From positions 62,001 through 126,000 of the forward strand of contig NZ_JACWZZ010000001.1 of NCBI RefSeq assembly GCF_014698995.1: a stretch of DNA of 64,000 nucleotides, given 5' to 3'. The stretch comes from Hymenobacter duratus. GTDB taxonomy: Bacteria; Bacteroidota; Bacteroidia; Cytophagales; Hymenobacteraceae. Position 1 is the stretch's first letter. The number at the start of each line of letters is the position of its first letter. The position numbers and the translations under genes were made by a program. This document shows positions 9,231-21,233 of this stretch, one piece after another. The notes under the pieces were generated by a model. That model was not told the origin of the DNA and searched no databases. It saw only the letters and a program-made list of their open reading frames with translations.

Positions 9231-11084
9231 ATGCTTCAACGCTACCCCCAGCGGCCCCTAATCGGCCTGAGCATGGTTCTGCTGCTGATTATGAACGCCA
9301 TAGCCAGCCAGGCACAGTCCACTTCGCCACCCAAACGCGAGTTACGCGCGGCTTGGGTAGCCCACGTATTCAACCTCGACTGGCCCAGCGCCCGTACCCG
9401 CACCCCGGCGCAGCAACGCCAGGAGTTTGTGAGCATTTTGGACAGCCACCGGCAGAACGGCATGAACGCCGTAGTGGTGCAGATTCGGGCGGCCGCCGAT
9501 GCCCTGTACCCCAGCACGCTGGAACCCTGGAGCGAGTGGCTGACCGGCACGCAGGGCGTGGCCCCCAACCCGCCCTACGACCCGCTGGCCTTTATGGTGC
9601 GCGAGACACACCGCCGCGAGCTGGAGTTTCATGCCTGGCTGAACCCGTACCGTGCCCTCACCAACGCCACTACGGCCAGCGTCGCGCCCACCCACGTCAC
9701 GGTGCAGCACCCCGATTGGGTGGTGCCGTTCGGGACGCTGCGTGTGCTGAACCCCGGCCTGCCCGCCGTGCGCCAGTACCTGACGCTGGTGGTGATGGAC
9801 GTGGTACGCCGCTACGACGTGGACGCCATTCATTTCGACGACTACTTCTATCCAGCCCCGCAAACCGGCGTGGTGTTCAACGACGACGCGGCCTTTGCCG
9901 CCGACCCGCGCGGCTTCGCGGCTACCACGGCGGGCCGGGCCGACTGGCGCCGCAACAACGTGGATATCTTCGTGAAAATGGTGTCGGACAGCATTCGGAG
10001 CGTGAAGCCGTGGGTGAAATTCGGTATTTCGCCGCCCGGCGTGTGGCGCAACGGCACGAGCGTGGGTGGCACCGCTACCACCGCTTTCCAGAGCTACTCC
10101 GACATCTTTGCCGACTCGCGCAAGTGGCTGCGCCGCGGCTGGGTCGATTATCTGGCCCCGCAGGTGTATTTCGCCATCGGCCAGACGGCGGCCAACTACT
10201 CGCTGATTGTACCCTGGTGGAGCCAGCAGGTAAATCCCGACACCGTGCGCCACGTCTACATCGGGCAGGGCGTGTACCGGATCAGCGCCACGGCCACCGA
10301 GCCGGGTTTCCGCTCACCCAGCCAGCTGCCCAGCCAGATCCGGCTGCTCCGACAGCAGCTCAACGTGCAGGGCAGCATGTTCTACAAAACCACCGAGCTG
10401 CGTGCCAACCCGCTGGGCTTCGCCGACTCGCTGCGGCAGAATTTCTACCGCTACCCGGCCCTGCTGCCCACTATGCCCTGGAAAGACAACACGCCACCCA
10501 CCGCGCCCGGGCAGGCGGGCCTCTGGAACAACCCCAACACCGGTTTTGTGGAAATGAGCTGGCAGCCCGGCCCCGCCGCTGCCGACGGCCAGCTGGCCCG
10601 CCAGTATGTGGTGTACCGCGTGCCCGGCGGCACTGGCCCCATTACGGCCGCCGACCTGGCCAACCCCGCCAACATCCGGGCCATTACCGATACCACGTTC
10701 TTCCGCGAGCCAGCCACGGGCACGCCGTTCCGCTATGCCCTCACGGCCCTAGACCGCCTGCACAACGAAAGCGCCCCGGCTACCCTGACCATTCTACTAT
10801 CCACCACGGCGGCCGTGCGGCCAGCTCCCTTGCTGGAACCGGCGTTTCCCAACCCCTTCCATTCCGAAACCCGCTTGGCCTTCACGCTGCCCACCGCTGG
10901 CCTGGCCGAAATGCGCCTGCTCGACCTTACGGGCCGCGAAGTGGCCGTGCTGGCTTCCGGCTCCCACACGGCTGGCCGCCATGAGCTGACGCTACGGGCC
11001 GCTACGCTGCCGGCTGGCCTCTATGTGCTGGTGCTGCGCACAGCTGATGGTGTGGCGCGGCAGCGGATTCTGCTGACCCGCTAG
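9231..11084 (+). CDS. Exported GHL10 glycoside hydrolase-like protein with T9SS type A sorting domain
   Basis: 617 aa. Signal peptide (about residues 1-29), then the glycosyl hydrolase-like 10 domain (PF02638 type): it starts LRAAWVAHVFNLDWPS and includes MNAVVVQIR, EFHAWLNPYR and the acidic VDAIHFDDYFYP block. A fibronectin-like segment follows (about 430-520), and the last 80 residues form a type IX secretion C-terminal domain (FPNPFHSETRLAF ... LPAGLYVLVL). Family members are thought to act on cell-wall or polysaccharide substrates; the substrate here is unknown. The sorting domain predicts export across the outer membrane. TATCTTCC (9190) and TACTTTTC (9219) are candidate -7 boxes ahead of ATG 9231. 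Confidence 0.9.
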   Translation: MLQRYPQRPLIGLSMVLLLIMNAIASQAQSTSPPKRELRAAWVAHVFNLDWPSARTRTPAQQRQEFVSILDSHRQNGMNAVVVQIRAAADALYPSTLEPWSEWLTGTQGVAPNPPYDPLAFMVRETHRRELEFHAWLNPYRALTNATTASVAPTHVTVQHPDWVVPFGTLRVLNPGLPAVRQYLTLVVMDVVRRYDVDAIHFDDYFYPAPQTGVVFNDDAAFAADPRGFAATTAGRADWRRNNVDIFVKMVSDSIRSVKPWVKFGISPPGVWRNGTSVGGTATTAFQSYSDIFADSRKWLRRGWVDYLAPQVYFAIGQTAANYSLIVPWWSQQVNPDTVRHVYIGQGVYRISATATEPGFRSPSQLPSQIRLLRQQLNVQGSMFYKTTELRANPLGFADSLRQNFYRYPALLPTMPWKDNTPPTAPGQAGLWNNPNTGFVEMSWQPGPAAADGQLARQYVVYRVPGGTGPITAADLANPANIRAITDTTFFREPATGTPFRYALTALDRLHNESAPATLTILLSTTAAVRPAPLLEPAFPNPFHSETRLAFTLPTAGLAEMRLLDLTGREVAVLASGSHTAGRHELTLRAATLPAGLYVLVLRTADGVARQRILLTR

Positions 11085-11196
11085 CGGCTTCCACTCTGCC
11101 ACGCGCGGCTGTAGCGGAACCACCAATGCGTCCTGCGCGGTTGCGCGAACGTCTGTACCCTATATTCACGACTTCATTTCCCACATTTCCATTTCT

Positions 11197-14229
<3,033 letters not shown>

Positions 14230-14258
14230 CCGTTGCGCTTTCTTGCATAAAACTGGGT

Positions 14259-14294
14259 AAAAAGCCCGGCCTGGTTTTCAGGCCGGGCTTTTTT
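14259..14294 (+). terminator. Rho-independent terminator
   Basis: The stem aaagcccggcct / aggccgggcttt with a TTTTTT tail lies about 30 bp after the M16 peptidase stop. Confidence 0.9.
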
Positions 14295-14343
14295 GGGTGC
14301 TAAAAAGTCCGAACGAAGGGCGGCAACCAACCGGTGCGCCGGC

Positions 14344-14351
14344 TACCTTTG
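14344..14351 (+). promoter_or_regulatory. Putative -7 promoter box (TACCTTTG)
   Basis: Exact match to the Bacteroidetes -7 consensus TAnnTTTG, 35 bp before the start codon at 14387. It supports that start over upstream in-frame codons. Confidence 0.55.
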
Positions 14352-14386
14352 TTTGTCTTCAGTCCTACTCGTTTTCTATTCTGCCG

Positions 14387-16051
14387 ATGCTCCTTTTCTA
14401 CCGTTTTCGCCGGTTTATGCTTGCCGCAGTGGGCAGCCTAGCTTTCTACAGCGCGGCGGCCCAGGCTCCCACCTTCGACCGGGCTATGGCCTTCGGCAAC
14501 CTAAGCACGCCGGGCGGCTCCGATGTAGACCAAACCGTGGTGGACGCGCAGGGCAATATCTACATCGTGGGCACATTCGGGAGCACGCTACGCCTGGGCA
14601 CCACCACGCTCTACAGCAACGGCGGCTCCGATGCTTTTGTGGCCAAGTTGGATGCGGCCGGCAACGTGGTATGGGCCCTGAACGGGGGCGGCTCCACCAC
14701 TGACTATGGGCGGGGCATTGGGGTAGATGCGGCCGGCAACGTGTACGTCACGGGTATTTTTGCTGGGCCCACCGCTACCTTCGGTTCTACCACGCTACGG
14801 GCCTCCAACGGCGGCCTATTTGATATATATGTAGCCAAGCTCAGCCCCAGCGGCACTTGGCTATGGGCAGTGCAGGGCGGGGGCGGCAGTGGCGGCGAAG
14901 AGTACGCCCAAAGCTTAGCCGTGGACGGAACTGGCAACGCCTACATTACCGGGACATACAGCTCGGCCTCCGCTACCTTCGGCAACACAGCCCTTACCAA
15001 TACTGGCCCTACTGGCTCGGCAGAAATATTTGTGGCCAAGCTGAATGACGCTGGTAGCTGGCAGTGGGCCGTGAGTGGTGGCGGCAGTGGGGCCGACTTC
15101 GCTGAAAGCATCGTACTGGATGGCAGCGGCAATGCCTATATCACGGGCTCAACCAACAGCCTAAACGCCGTATTCGGCTCCGTGGGCCTAGCGCGCACCA
15201 GCCCGAACTCGGGGCTGCTGGTGGCTCGGCTTAGCACGTCTGGTAATTGGCAATGGGCCACTGGCAGCGGCGGCACAGGCCGGGTTAACGGCTACGACCT
15301 CACGGTAGATGCCGCTGGCAACTCCTTCGTGGCAGGTCAATTCTTCGGTACTGCCACCTTTGGCTCGGCGCGCTTAATTAGCAACGGTGCCACGAATACA
15401 GATATGGTAGTAGCCCGGCTCGACAACACAGGAGCCTTTGTTTGGGCTACGGCGGGTGGTGGTGGCGGCACCGAAATAGGACATGGCATGGCCCTCGACG
15501 GTATGGGCAGCGTGTACGTAGGCGCTTCTTTCAATAGCGCCACTCTCACGCTGGGTAGCAGCAGCCTAACTTCGGCGGGTAGTTTCGACGCGCTGGTGGG
15601 CCGACTAAGTGCGACTACTGGAACATGGCAAGGAGCAGTAACAGCCGGCGGCACCGGCTCCGACCAGGTACAGCACCTGGCCAGTGGTCCCGGCAATACG
15701 CTGTACCTGACCGGTAATTTTGCCGATGCCCCGGCCGATTTTGGCTCGCTACGCCTCATCAACAACGCTGGGTCGCTGCCAACAGGGTTTCTGGCCCGTT
15801 TGACTGCCAGCCCGCTTTCCTCTAACTCTGCTTCCTCGAAGCCCTCCTTTACACTATGGCCCAACCCCTCTACCGGCACCGTCTGGCTGCTGGGCCCGGA
15901 GCCCGGCCAACAGGTGGAAGTATTCACGGCGCTGGGGCAACACTTGTCAACGCACACGCAGCCCAGCCAAGGCCCATTGCCGCTTACGCTACCGGCCGGC
16001 CTCTATCTGGTTAGAAGCGCGGGCACTAGCCAACGACTATTAGTGGAGTAA
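14387..16051 (+). CDS. Exported SBBP-repeat beta-propeller protein with T9SS sorting domain
   Basis: 554 aa. Signal peptide (about residues 1-24, ending FYSAAAQ), then at least seven repeats of the SBBP type, each with a core such as VDAQGNIYIVGTF, VDAAGNVYVTGIF or LDGSGNAYITGST spaced by about 60-70 residues. This predicts a beta-propeller. The last 75 residues (SFTLWPNPSTGTVWLL ... LPAGLYLVRSAG) are a type IX secretion sorting domain, so the protein should reach the cell surface or medium. SBBP proteins have no single assigned activity; adhesion or scaffolding is a guess. ATG 14387 is chosen because the signal peptide begins there and a TACCTTTG box precedes it. Confidence 0.85.
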   Translation: MLLFYRFRRFMLAAVGSLAFYSAAAQAPTFDRAMAFGNLSTPGGSDVDQTVVDAQGNIYIVGTFGSTLRLGTTTLYSNGGSDAFVAKLDAAGNVVWALNGGGSTTDYGRGIGVDAAGNVYVTGIFAGPTATFGSTTLRASNGGLFDIYVAKLSPSGTWLWAVQGGGGSGGEEYAQSLAVDGTGNAYITGTYSSASATFGNTALTNTGPTGSAEIFVAKLNDAGSWQWAVSGGGSGADFAESIVLDGSGNAYITGSTNSLNAVFGSVGLARTSPNSGLLVARLSTSGNWQWATGSGGTGRVNGYDLTVDAAGNSFVAGQFFGTATFGSARLISNGATNTDMVVARLDNTGAFVWATAGGGGGTEIGHGMALDGMGSVYVGASFNSATLTLGSSSLTSAGSFDALVGRLSATTGTWQGAVTAGGTGSDQVQHLASGPGNTLYLTGNFADAPADFGSLRLINNAGSLPTGFLARLTASPLSSNSASSKPSFTLWPNPSTGTVWLLGPEPGQQVEVFTALGQHLSTHTQPSQGPLPLTLPAGLYLVRSAGTSQRLLVE

Positions 16052-16183
16052 GAATGGCTTAGGCCTGGAAACGGGCAAAGGTGTCGTCAGGGGCTAATCG
16101 GTTTTTAGCCTATTTCTGCCTGAGGGAACTTATGGCGGATACGAAACGGTTTACGCGTGCCTTTGTGGCCTCAATTCCTTTAT

Positions 16184-16417
16184 ATGACCCTGATTACTCC
16201 TCCATCAAACGACTGGAACACCCTTACCGAGGAGAGTCCCCTTCCGTCAGGTCATACCCGGCGCCTGCTCCAAACCACGGGCTATATTGCTCTGATGCTG
16301 CTGTTGCTCTACCTGCTTTACAGTAGCAGTCAGGAACAGCCAGTATCCAAAACAAGAATCACGAAGAAGCCCTGGTCTATCAGCCAGGGCTTTTTGCTGC
16401 CCTTCTACCTAGGTTAA
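16184..16417 (+). CDS. Possible small single-pass membrane protein
   Basis: 77 codons from ATG 16184. Residues around 35-53 form a hydrophobic stretch (GYIALMLLLLYLLY) flanked by RR and polar residues, as in a bitopic membrane protein. Against it: no recognisable family, and the last 17 codons run through a strong hairpin terminator (16367..16395), which is unusual for a real gene end. The surrounding 16052..16606 region is otherwise non-coding. Confidence 0.3.
   Translation: MTLITPPSNDWNTLTEESPLPSGHTRRLLQTTGYIALMLLLLYLLYSSSQEQPVSKTRITKKPWSISQGFLLPFYLG
16367..16395 (+). terminator. Rho-independent terminator
   Basis: The stem aagccctgg / ccagggctt with an 8-nt loop and a T5 tail. It terminates transcription coming from the SBBP-protein gene or from the small open frame that overlaps it. 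Confidence 0.8.
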
Positions 16418-16572
16418 TTTTCTGGCTTAGTGAAGTTGGAGCAAACCGCCTGAACGCCTAGGAGCTTAGCTGCCGCACGGTTTTTGCACCACTTGGTTAT
16501 TTCGTTCGGAACCGCCCAGCAACTGCGCCGGTTCTATCGGCGGCGGGCGTGCAGCCCGCACCGCTTAATCCG

Positions 16573-16580
16573 TATCTTTC
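16573..16580 (+). promoter_or_regulatory. Putative -7 promoter box (TATCTTTC)
   Basis: TATCTTTC, one mismatch from TAnnTTTG, 27 bp upstream of the DUF4175 start codon at 16607 and the likely promoter of that gene series. Confidence 0.4.
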
Positions 16581-16606
16581 CCCGGAGGCCACTATGGCCG
16601 TTGGAT

Positions 16607-19600
16607 ATGCCTGTATCGCAAGAAACGTCTTCTACATCTTCTGCTTTGCGCGAAGTGCTGGCCCGCCTGGAGGCCTTCAAGCGCAAATTTTACCTGTCGT
16701 TGCTGGTACGTGGCGCACTGGTAGCCGGGGCGCTGCTGCTGAGTCTGTTCCTGGTGCTCAACCTGCTCGAATACTTCCTGTACCTGCCCACCTGGGTGCG
16801 TGGCGGGCTGTTGTTCGGGTTCTTGGGCTTGGCTGCCTACGCCTTCATGCGCTGGATCTGGCAGCCGCTGGCGGCCCTCACCAATCTGCGCCGGCTGCTG
16901 AGCGACGAGCAGGCGGCGCAGCGCATCGGGGAGCTGTTTCCGGATGTGCAGGACAAGCTGCTGAACGCGCTGCAACTCCAGGATAAAGCCCAGGGCAACG
17001 CCCTGATTGCGGCCAGCCTGGAGCAGCGCGCCGGCCAGCTGGCGGGCGTGCAATTCGAAAACGGCATCAACATCCGGCAGCAAACCCGGCCGCTGTGGAA
17101 ATATGTGGCTGTGCCGGCGGCCGTCATCATGGCCGTACTGCTGATATATCCGGCCTTTTTCGTGCAGGGTACCGCGCGCATTCTCAACTACCGCCAGAAG
17201 TATGCGCCGCCCGCGCCGTTTAAGTTTATTGTTGAAAACAAAGATCTTACTGCGTTTCAGGGCGAAGATTTTAAGCTGCAAGTGACGGTAGAAGGGGAGG
17301 CCTTGCCCAACGATGTAACCATTCAGTACGGCGGACAAGAACGGCACCTCGTGCAGGACCGGCCCGGCCACTTCAGCTACCAGTTTCAGCAGCTGCAGAA
17401 GGACGTGGAGTTCCAGCTGGCCGCTGCCGACGTGACGTCCGCTGACTACGACCTGCGCCTGCGCCAACGCCCTAACCTGCGCGACTTTCAGGTGGACGTG
17501 ACGTATCCGGCCTACCTCGGCAAGCCCCGCGAAATTATCCGCAACACCGGCAACCTCACCGTACCGGAGGGCAGTACCGTGCGCTGGCGCTTCGCCACGC
17601 AAGCCACCGAGCAACTGCAGCTCATCTTCAAAAGCCCCGACGAAACCCTGACGGCCACCTCCGAAGACGAGCAGTTTACGGCTTCGCGGGTAGTGAGCCG
17701 CACCCAGAGCTACGCCGTGCGCCTACAGAATCCGGCCAGTCTCAACCGCGACCCAATCGAGTACCAGCTCACGGCCATTCCCGACCAAGGCCCGGAAATC
17801 AGCCTCGAATCGTTCCCCGATACCACTTCACTGCGCTACCTCGCACTGGGCGGCAACCTGCGCGACGACTATGGCCTTTCGCGCTTGCAGCTGCACTACC
17901 GCGTGACCAGCAAGGCGCGCCCCAACGCCGCATTTCAGGCGCGGGCGCTGCCGCTGGGGGCTGGGCCGGTGCAGTCGTATGCCTACCAGTGGGATTTGCG
18001 CCCCTTGAAAATGCAGCCCGGCGACCGGCTCGAATATTTCGTGCAGGTGTGGGACAACGACGGCGTACACGGTCCGAAAGCTACCCGCACGCGGGCCGCG
18101 GAGTTCCGCCTGCCCAGCCGCACCGAGCTGCGCGAGCAGCTGAACTCGCAGTCGGAGTCGGTGCAGAGTCAGTTGAGCAAATCGGCGGAGCAGAGCAAGA
18201 AGCTGGAGCGTGAGCTGGCCAAAAGCCAGGACAAGCTCAAGACCAAGCGCGAACTGAACTTCCAGGACCGCAAACAGCTGCAGGACATGCTGGAGCAGAA
18301 GCAGCAGATGGACCAGCAGATGGCCGACATGAAAAAGATGTTCGACGAGCTAACCCAGAAGCAGGACGAGCTGGACCCCAAAAGCCAGGAGCTGGCCGAA
18401 AAGGCGAAGGAGCTGCAGAAGATGATGGAAAGCCTGCTCGACCCTGAGACCAAGAAACTTTACGACGAGCTGCAGAAGCTGCTGGAACAGCAGAAGGACA
18501 TGGACCAGCCCGAGATGCAAAAACTCTTGCAGCAGCTCGAAAACAAAGAAAACACCCTCCAAAAAGAGCTAGAGCGCGCCCTCGAAATGTTCAAGCAGCT
18601 GCAGTTTGAGCAGAAGCAGGAAGCTGCTCTGGAGAAACTGGAGCAACTGGCGAAAGAGCAGGAGAAACTAGCGGAGGAAACCCAGAAAAACGACAAGGAC
18701 AACCCCGAAAACAAAGACAGTAAGCAAAGCCAGCAGCAGAAACAGGACCAGCTCAAACAACAGCAGCAGGAGAAGCAGCAGCAATTCGAGGAGCTGAAGA
18801 AAGACCTGCAGGACCTGAAGAAGATGGATGACCAGCTCGGCAACGAGAATGGCGCCGACGAAATGAAGCCTGAGCAGCAGCAGGTGGACGAGCAGATGCA
18901 GGACAGTGAGCAGCAGCTAGGCAAAAACCAGAACCAGAAAGCCAGCCAGAGCCAGCAGAAAGCTTCTCAGAGCATGAAACAGATGGCTCAGAAGATGAAG
19001 CAGCAGATGAGCGACGAGGAACAGGACCAACAGCAGGAAAACATCGACGACCTGCGCGACATCCTCGAAAATCTGCTCAAACTCAGCTTCGATCAGGAAG
19101 GGCTGGCCAAAGACTTCCGCCGCGTCGACCAGTCTGACCCGCGCTTCGTGCAGCTCGGCCAAACCCAGCGCAAGCTCAAGGACGATGCCCGCGTGGTGCA
19201 GGACTCCTTATATGCCCTAGCCAAGCGCGTATTTCAACTGCAGAGCTTTGTGACGCGGGAAGTAGGCGAGATGAACGGCCGCATGGACGAAAGCCTCGAC
19301 CATATCCGGCAGCGCGACGTGAGCCGTGCCACCGCCAGCCAGCAGCAGGCCATGACCAGCATGAACAATCTGGCCCTGATGCTGAACTCGGCGCTGCAAC
19401 AGATGCAGCAGGAGCAGCGCGAAAGCCAGAGCCAGCAACAACAAGGTGGCGGCAAGCCCGGCAAGAAAAAGAAAAAAGGCAGCGCCGCCGGCGAAGGCCA
19501 GCTCGGCAAAATGCAGCAGCAGCTCAACCAGCAGATTCAGCAGCTGCAGCAGAGCGGCAAAACCGGCCGCGGCCTCTCCGAGGATTTGGCCAAGCTAGCG

Positions 19601-20020
19601 GCCCAGCAGCAAATGCTGCGCCAGGCCCTGCAGGAACTGGAAAAACAGCAGAAAGGCACCAAAGCCGGGCAGAAAAATGGCCAGGGCGAAATGGGTGGCG
19701 GTGGCTCCGGCGAGCTGAAAAAATTAATGGAACAAACCGAAACCGACCTCGTAAACAAGCGGCTGACGGAGCAGACTATTATGCGCCAGCGCCAAATCCT
19801 GACCCGCCTGCTCGAAGCCGAGAAATCGGCCCGGGAACGGGACCAGGACGATAAACGTGAGGCACAGTCGGCTCAAAATCGCCCACCTGTTTTTCCGCCT
19901 GCCTTTGACCAATACAAACGCCAGAAAGACCGCCAGACTGAGCTGCTCCGTACCGTGCCGCCAGCCCTCACGCCCTACTATCAGCGGGAGGTAAGTGAAT
20001 ATTTTCAGAAAATGAAATAG
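16607..20020 (+). CDS. DUF4175 family membrane protein with long Gln-rich coiled coil
   Basis: 1137 aa. Two adjacent hydrophobic helices (about residues 30-80) and a third at about 165-185 anchor an N-terminal domain. Beta-rich Ig-like segments follow (about 205-500), then some 450 residues of Gln/Lys/Glu-rich coiled coil (for example ELTQKQDELDPKSQELAEK) and a final basic tail. This is the DUF4175 layout of Bacteroidetes; its function is not established. ATG 16607 is preferred because the upstream frame (from 16484) is Arg-rich and unlike the family. The following anti-sigma-type ATPase gene, ybeY and mnmG commonly travel with it in this phylum. Confidence 0.85.
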   Translation: MPVSQETSSTSSALREVLARLEAFKRKFYLSLLVRGALVAGALLLSLFLVLNLLEYFLYLPTWVRGGLLFGFLGLAAYAFMRWIWQPLAALTNLRRLLSDEQAAQRIGELFPDVQDKLLNALQLQDKAQGNALIAASLEQRAGQLAGVQFENGINIRQQTRPLWKYVAVPAAVIMAVLLIYPAFFVQGTARILNYRQKYAPPAPFKFIVENKDLTAFQGEDFKLQVTVEGEALPNDVTIQYGGQERHLVQDRPGHFSYQFQQLQKDVEFQLAAADVTSADYDLRLRQRPNLRDFQVDVTYPAYLGKPREIIRNTGNLTVPEGSTVRWRFATQATEQLQLIFKSPDETLTATSEDEQFTASRVVSRTQSYAVRLQNPASLNRDPIEYQLTAIPDQGPEISLESFPDTTSLRYLALGGNLRDDYGLSRLQLHYRVTSKARPNAAFQARALPLGAGPVQSYAYQWDLRPLKMQPGDRLEYFVQVWDNDGVHGPKATRTRAAEFRLPSRTELREQLNSQSESVQSQLSKSAEQSKKLERELAKSQDKLKTKRELNFQDRKQLQDMLEQKQQMDQQMADMKKMFDELTQKQDELDPKSQELAEKAKELQKMMESLLDPETKKLYDELQKLLEQQKDMDQPEMQKLLQQLENKENTLQKELERALEMFKQLQFEQKQEAALEKLEQLAKEQEKLAEETQKNDKDNPENKDSKQSQQQKQDQLKQQQQEKQQQFEELKKDLQDLKKMDDQLGNENGADEMKPEQQQVDEQMQDSEQQLGKNQNQKASQSQQKASQSMKQMAQKMKQQMSDEEQDQQQENIDDLRDILENLLKLSFDQEGLAKDFRRVDQSDPRFVQLGQTQRKLKDDARVVQDSLYALAKRVFQLQSFVTREVGEMNGRMDESLDHIRQRDVSRATASQQQAMTSMNNLALMLNSALQQMQQEQRESQSQQQQGGGKPGKKKKKGSAAGEGQLGKMQQQLNQQIQQLQQSGKTGRGLSEDLAKLAAQQQMLRQALQELEKQQKGTKAGQKNGQGEMGGGGSGELKKLMEQTETDLVNKRLTEQTIMRQRQILTRLLEAEKSARERDQDDKREAQSAQNRPPVFPPAFDQYKRQKDRQTELLRTVPPALTPYYQREVSEYFQKMK

Positions 20021-20030
20021 CGACTCGCTA

Positions 20031-20038
20031 AGTTTGCG
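20031..20038 (+). promoter_or_regulatory. Putative -7 promoter box (TAAGTTTG)
   Basis: Exact TAnnTTTG match in the 43-bp gap between the DUF4175 gene and the ATPase gene, 25 bp before ATG 20064. The ATPase/ybeY pair may therefore have its own start of transcription. Confidence 0.45.
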
Positions 20039-20063
20039 CCCCGCCGCCCCTCACCACTACCTA

Positions 20064-20516
20064 ATGAAGCAGGTTAAAATTCAGATTCCTTCTCTTGTTG
20101 AGAATATTCGTGTGGTTGAAAGTTTTATCGATAATTCGAAAGACACTTTCCACATCGAGGACGACATCTACGGCAACATTATGGTGGCCGTCACCGAGGC
20201 CGTCAACAACGCTATCCGCCACGGCAACAAGTTCGATAAAGACAAAAACGTCTATTTGTCGCTGTTCGTGGAGCAGGACAAGGTGAAGTTTGAGATAGAA
20301 GACGAAGGCTCGGGCTTCGACTATACCAACCTGATTGATCCTACGGCACCCGAAAACCTGGAGAACCCAGGTGGCCGCGGCATTTTCCTCATCCGCCACC
20401 TGGCCGATGAAGTGGAGTTCCACAAGGATGGCCGCAACGTGCAGCTCACGTTTCTGCTGCCTGCGCCTTCTGAGTCCGAGTCGGCCATCAATGGCGCTGA
20501 AACCAACTCTCACTAG
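20064..20516 (+). CDS. Anti-sigma-type ATP-binding protein (RsbW/HATPase_c_2)
   Basis: 150-aa stand-alone GHKL ATPase domain of the RsbW/SpoIIAB group, which act as serine kinases or anti-sigma factors that bind antagonist proteins. The N box is EAVNNAIRHGN, G1 is DEGSGFD and G2 is GGRGIFLIRHLAD, all intact. There are no membrane or sensor domains. ATG 20064 (MKQVKIQI) is favoured over an upstream in-frame codon at 20034. The gene lies 15 bp before ybeY, so the two are probably co-transcribed. Its partner protein is not apparent, though the STAS-like proteins elsewhere in the window are conceivable. Confidence 0.88.
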   Translation: MKQVKIQIPSLVENIRVVESFIDNSKDTFHIEDDIYGNIMVAVTEAVNNAIRHGNKFDKDKNVYLSLFVEQDKVKFEIEDEGSGFDYTNLIDPTAPENLENPGGRGIFLIRHLADEVEFHKDGRNVQLTFLLPAPSESESAINGAETNSH

Positions 20517-20531
20517 CCTGCCTTTGCCAGC

Positions 20532-21017
20532 ATGAGCGACCTGTCTACCGAGCACGACGACCAGGAAGACGATGATTTCGGCCGCGACGAAGGCACGGGC
20601 ATCGAGTTTCTGGTGGAGGATGTCGACTTCAAAGTCGCTGATGCCGAGGAGCTGACGTCTTGGATTGAGCGAGTGGCTGAAGTGCACGAGTACGAAATCG
20701 TGCAGCTCACCTACATCTTCTGCTCCGATGAGTACCTGCACAAGGTAAACGTGGAGTACCTCGACCACGATACCTATACCGACGTCATCACCTTCGACAA
20801 CGCCGACGACGCCGACATCATCGAGGGCGACATCTTCATTTCGGTGGACCGGGTGCGCGAAAACGCCGTGACTCACGGCGTCACGTTCCGCGACGAGCTG
20901 CACCGCGTGATGATTCACGGCGTGCTGCACCTGCTCGGCTACGCCGATAAGGACCTGCTCAGCCAGACTGCCATGCGCAAAAAGGAAGACGACTGCCTTT
21001 CGCTGCGCACGTTTTAG
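20532..21017 (+). CDS. ybeY: rRNA maturation endoribonuclease YbeY
   Basis: 161 aa. YbeY is a zinc-dependent RNase used in 16S rRNA 3' maturation and ribosome quality control. The signature is HGVLHLLGYAD: His129 and His133 are kept, while the third ligand position of the canonical HGxLHLxGYDH motif is Asp139 here. As known from the family, Bacteroidetes YbeY proteins often read GYxDK at this point, so this is probably normal. The protein has an acidic N-terminal extension of about 25 residues. It is followed by a terminator. Confidence 0.93.
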   Translation: MSDLSTEHDDQEDDDFGRDEGTGIEFLVEDVDFKVADAEELTSWIERVAEVHEYEIVQLTYIFCSDEYLHKVNVEYLDHDTYTDVITFDNADDADIIEGDIFISVDRVRENAVTHGVTFRDELHRVMIHGVLHLLGYADKDLLSQTAMRKKEDDCLSLRTF

Positions 21018-21040
21018 CCTGTGCTGTTCTTTAATACATT

Positions 21041-21070
21041 AAAACGCCTGCCATCCGGTGGGCGTTTTTT
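21041..21070 (+). terminator. Rho-independent terminator
   Basis: The stem aaaacgcc / ggcgtttt with a T6 tail, 23 bp after the ybeY stop. Confidence 0.8.
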
Positions 21071-21101
21071 GTTGACTGGACTATTACCGTTTGATAAAAG
21101 G

Positions 21102-21196
21102 ACGTCATGCTGAGCTTGCCGAAGCATCTCTACCTCTGGCTAACTCAATTATGCGGACAAAGCGGTAGAGATGCTTCGGCAAGCTCAGCATGACGT
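21102..21196. repeat. Palindromic dispersed element, copy 1 (95 bp)
   Basis: A perfect 33-bp inverted repeat (arms 21102..21134 and 21164..21196) around a 29-bp loop. The arms contain catgctgagcttgccgaagc and its complement. A second copy with the same arm sequence and the same loop length lies at 39581..39673 in inverted orientation. This is the structure of a REP-like or MITE-like non-autonomous element. No transposase is nearby. Confidence 0.9.
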
Positions 21197-21233
21197 TCAT
21201 TATCCCCGACTGCCCTGATTGCTCCTTCCTACT

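Noticed and set aside
9167..10984. A 605-codon open frame overlapping the GHL10 gene in another frame
   Set aside because: Arg/Pro/Gly-rich with no family blocks; a shadow frame of GC-rich coding DNA. The frame from 9231 has a signal peptide, hydrolase blocks and a sorting domain.
20916..20950. YbeY with a missing third zinc-binding His as a broken enzyme
   Set aside because: Bacteroidetes YbeY proteins commonly carry Asp in GYxDK at this point, so the change is probably a normal variant.
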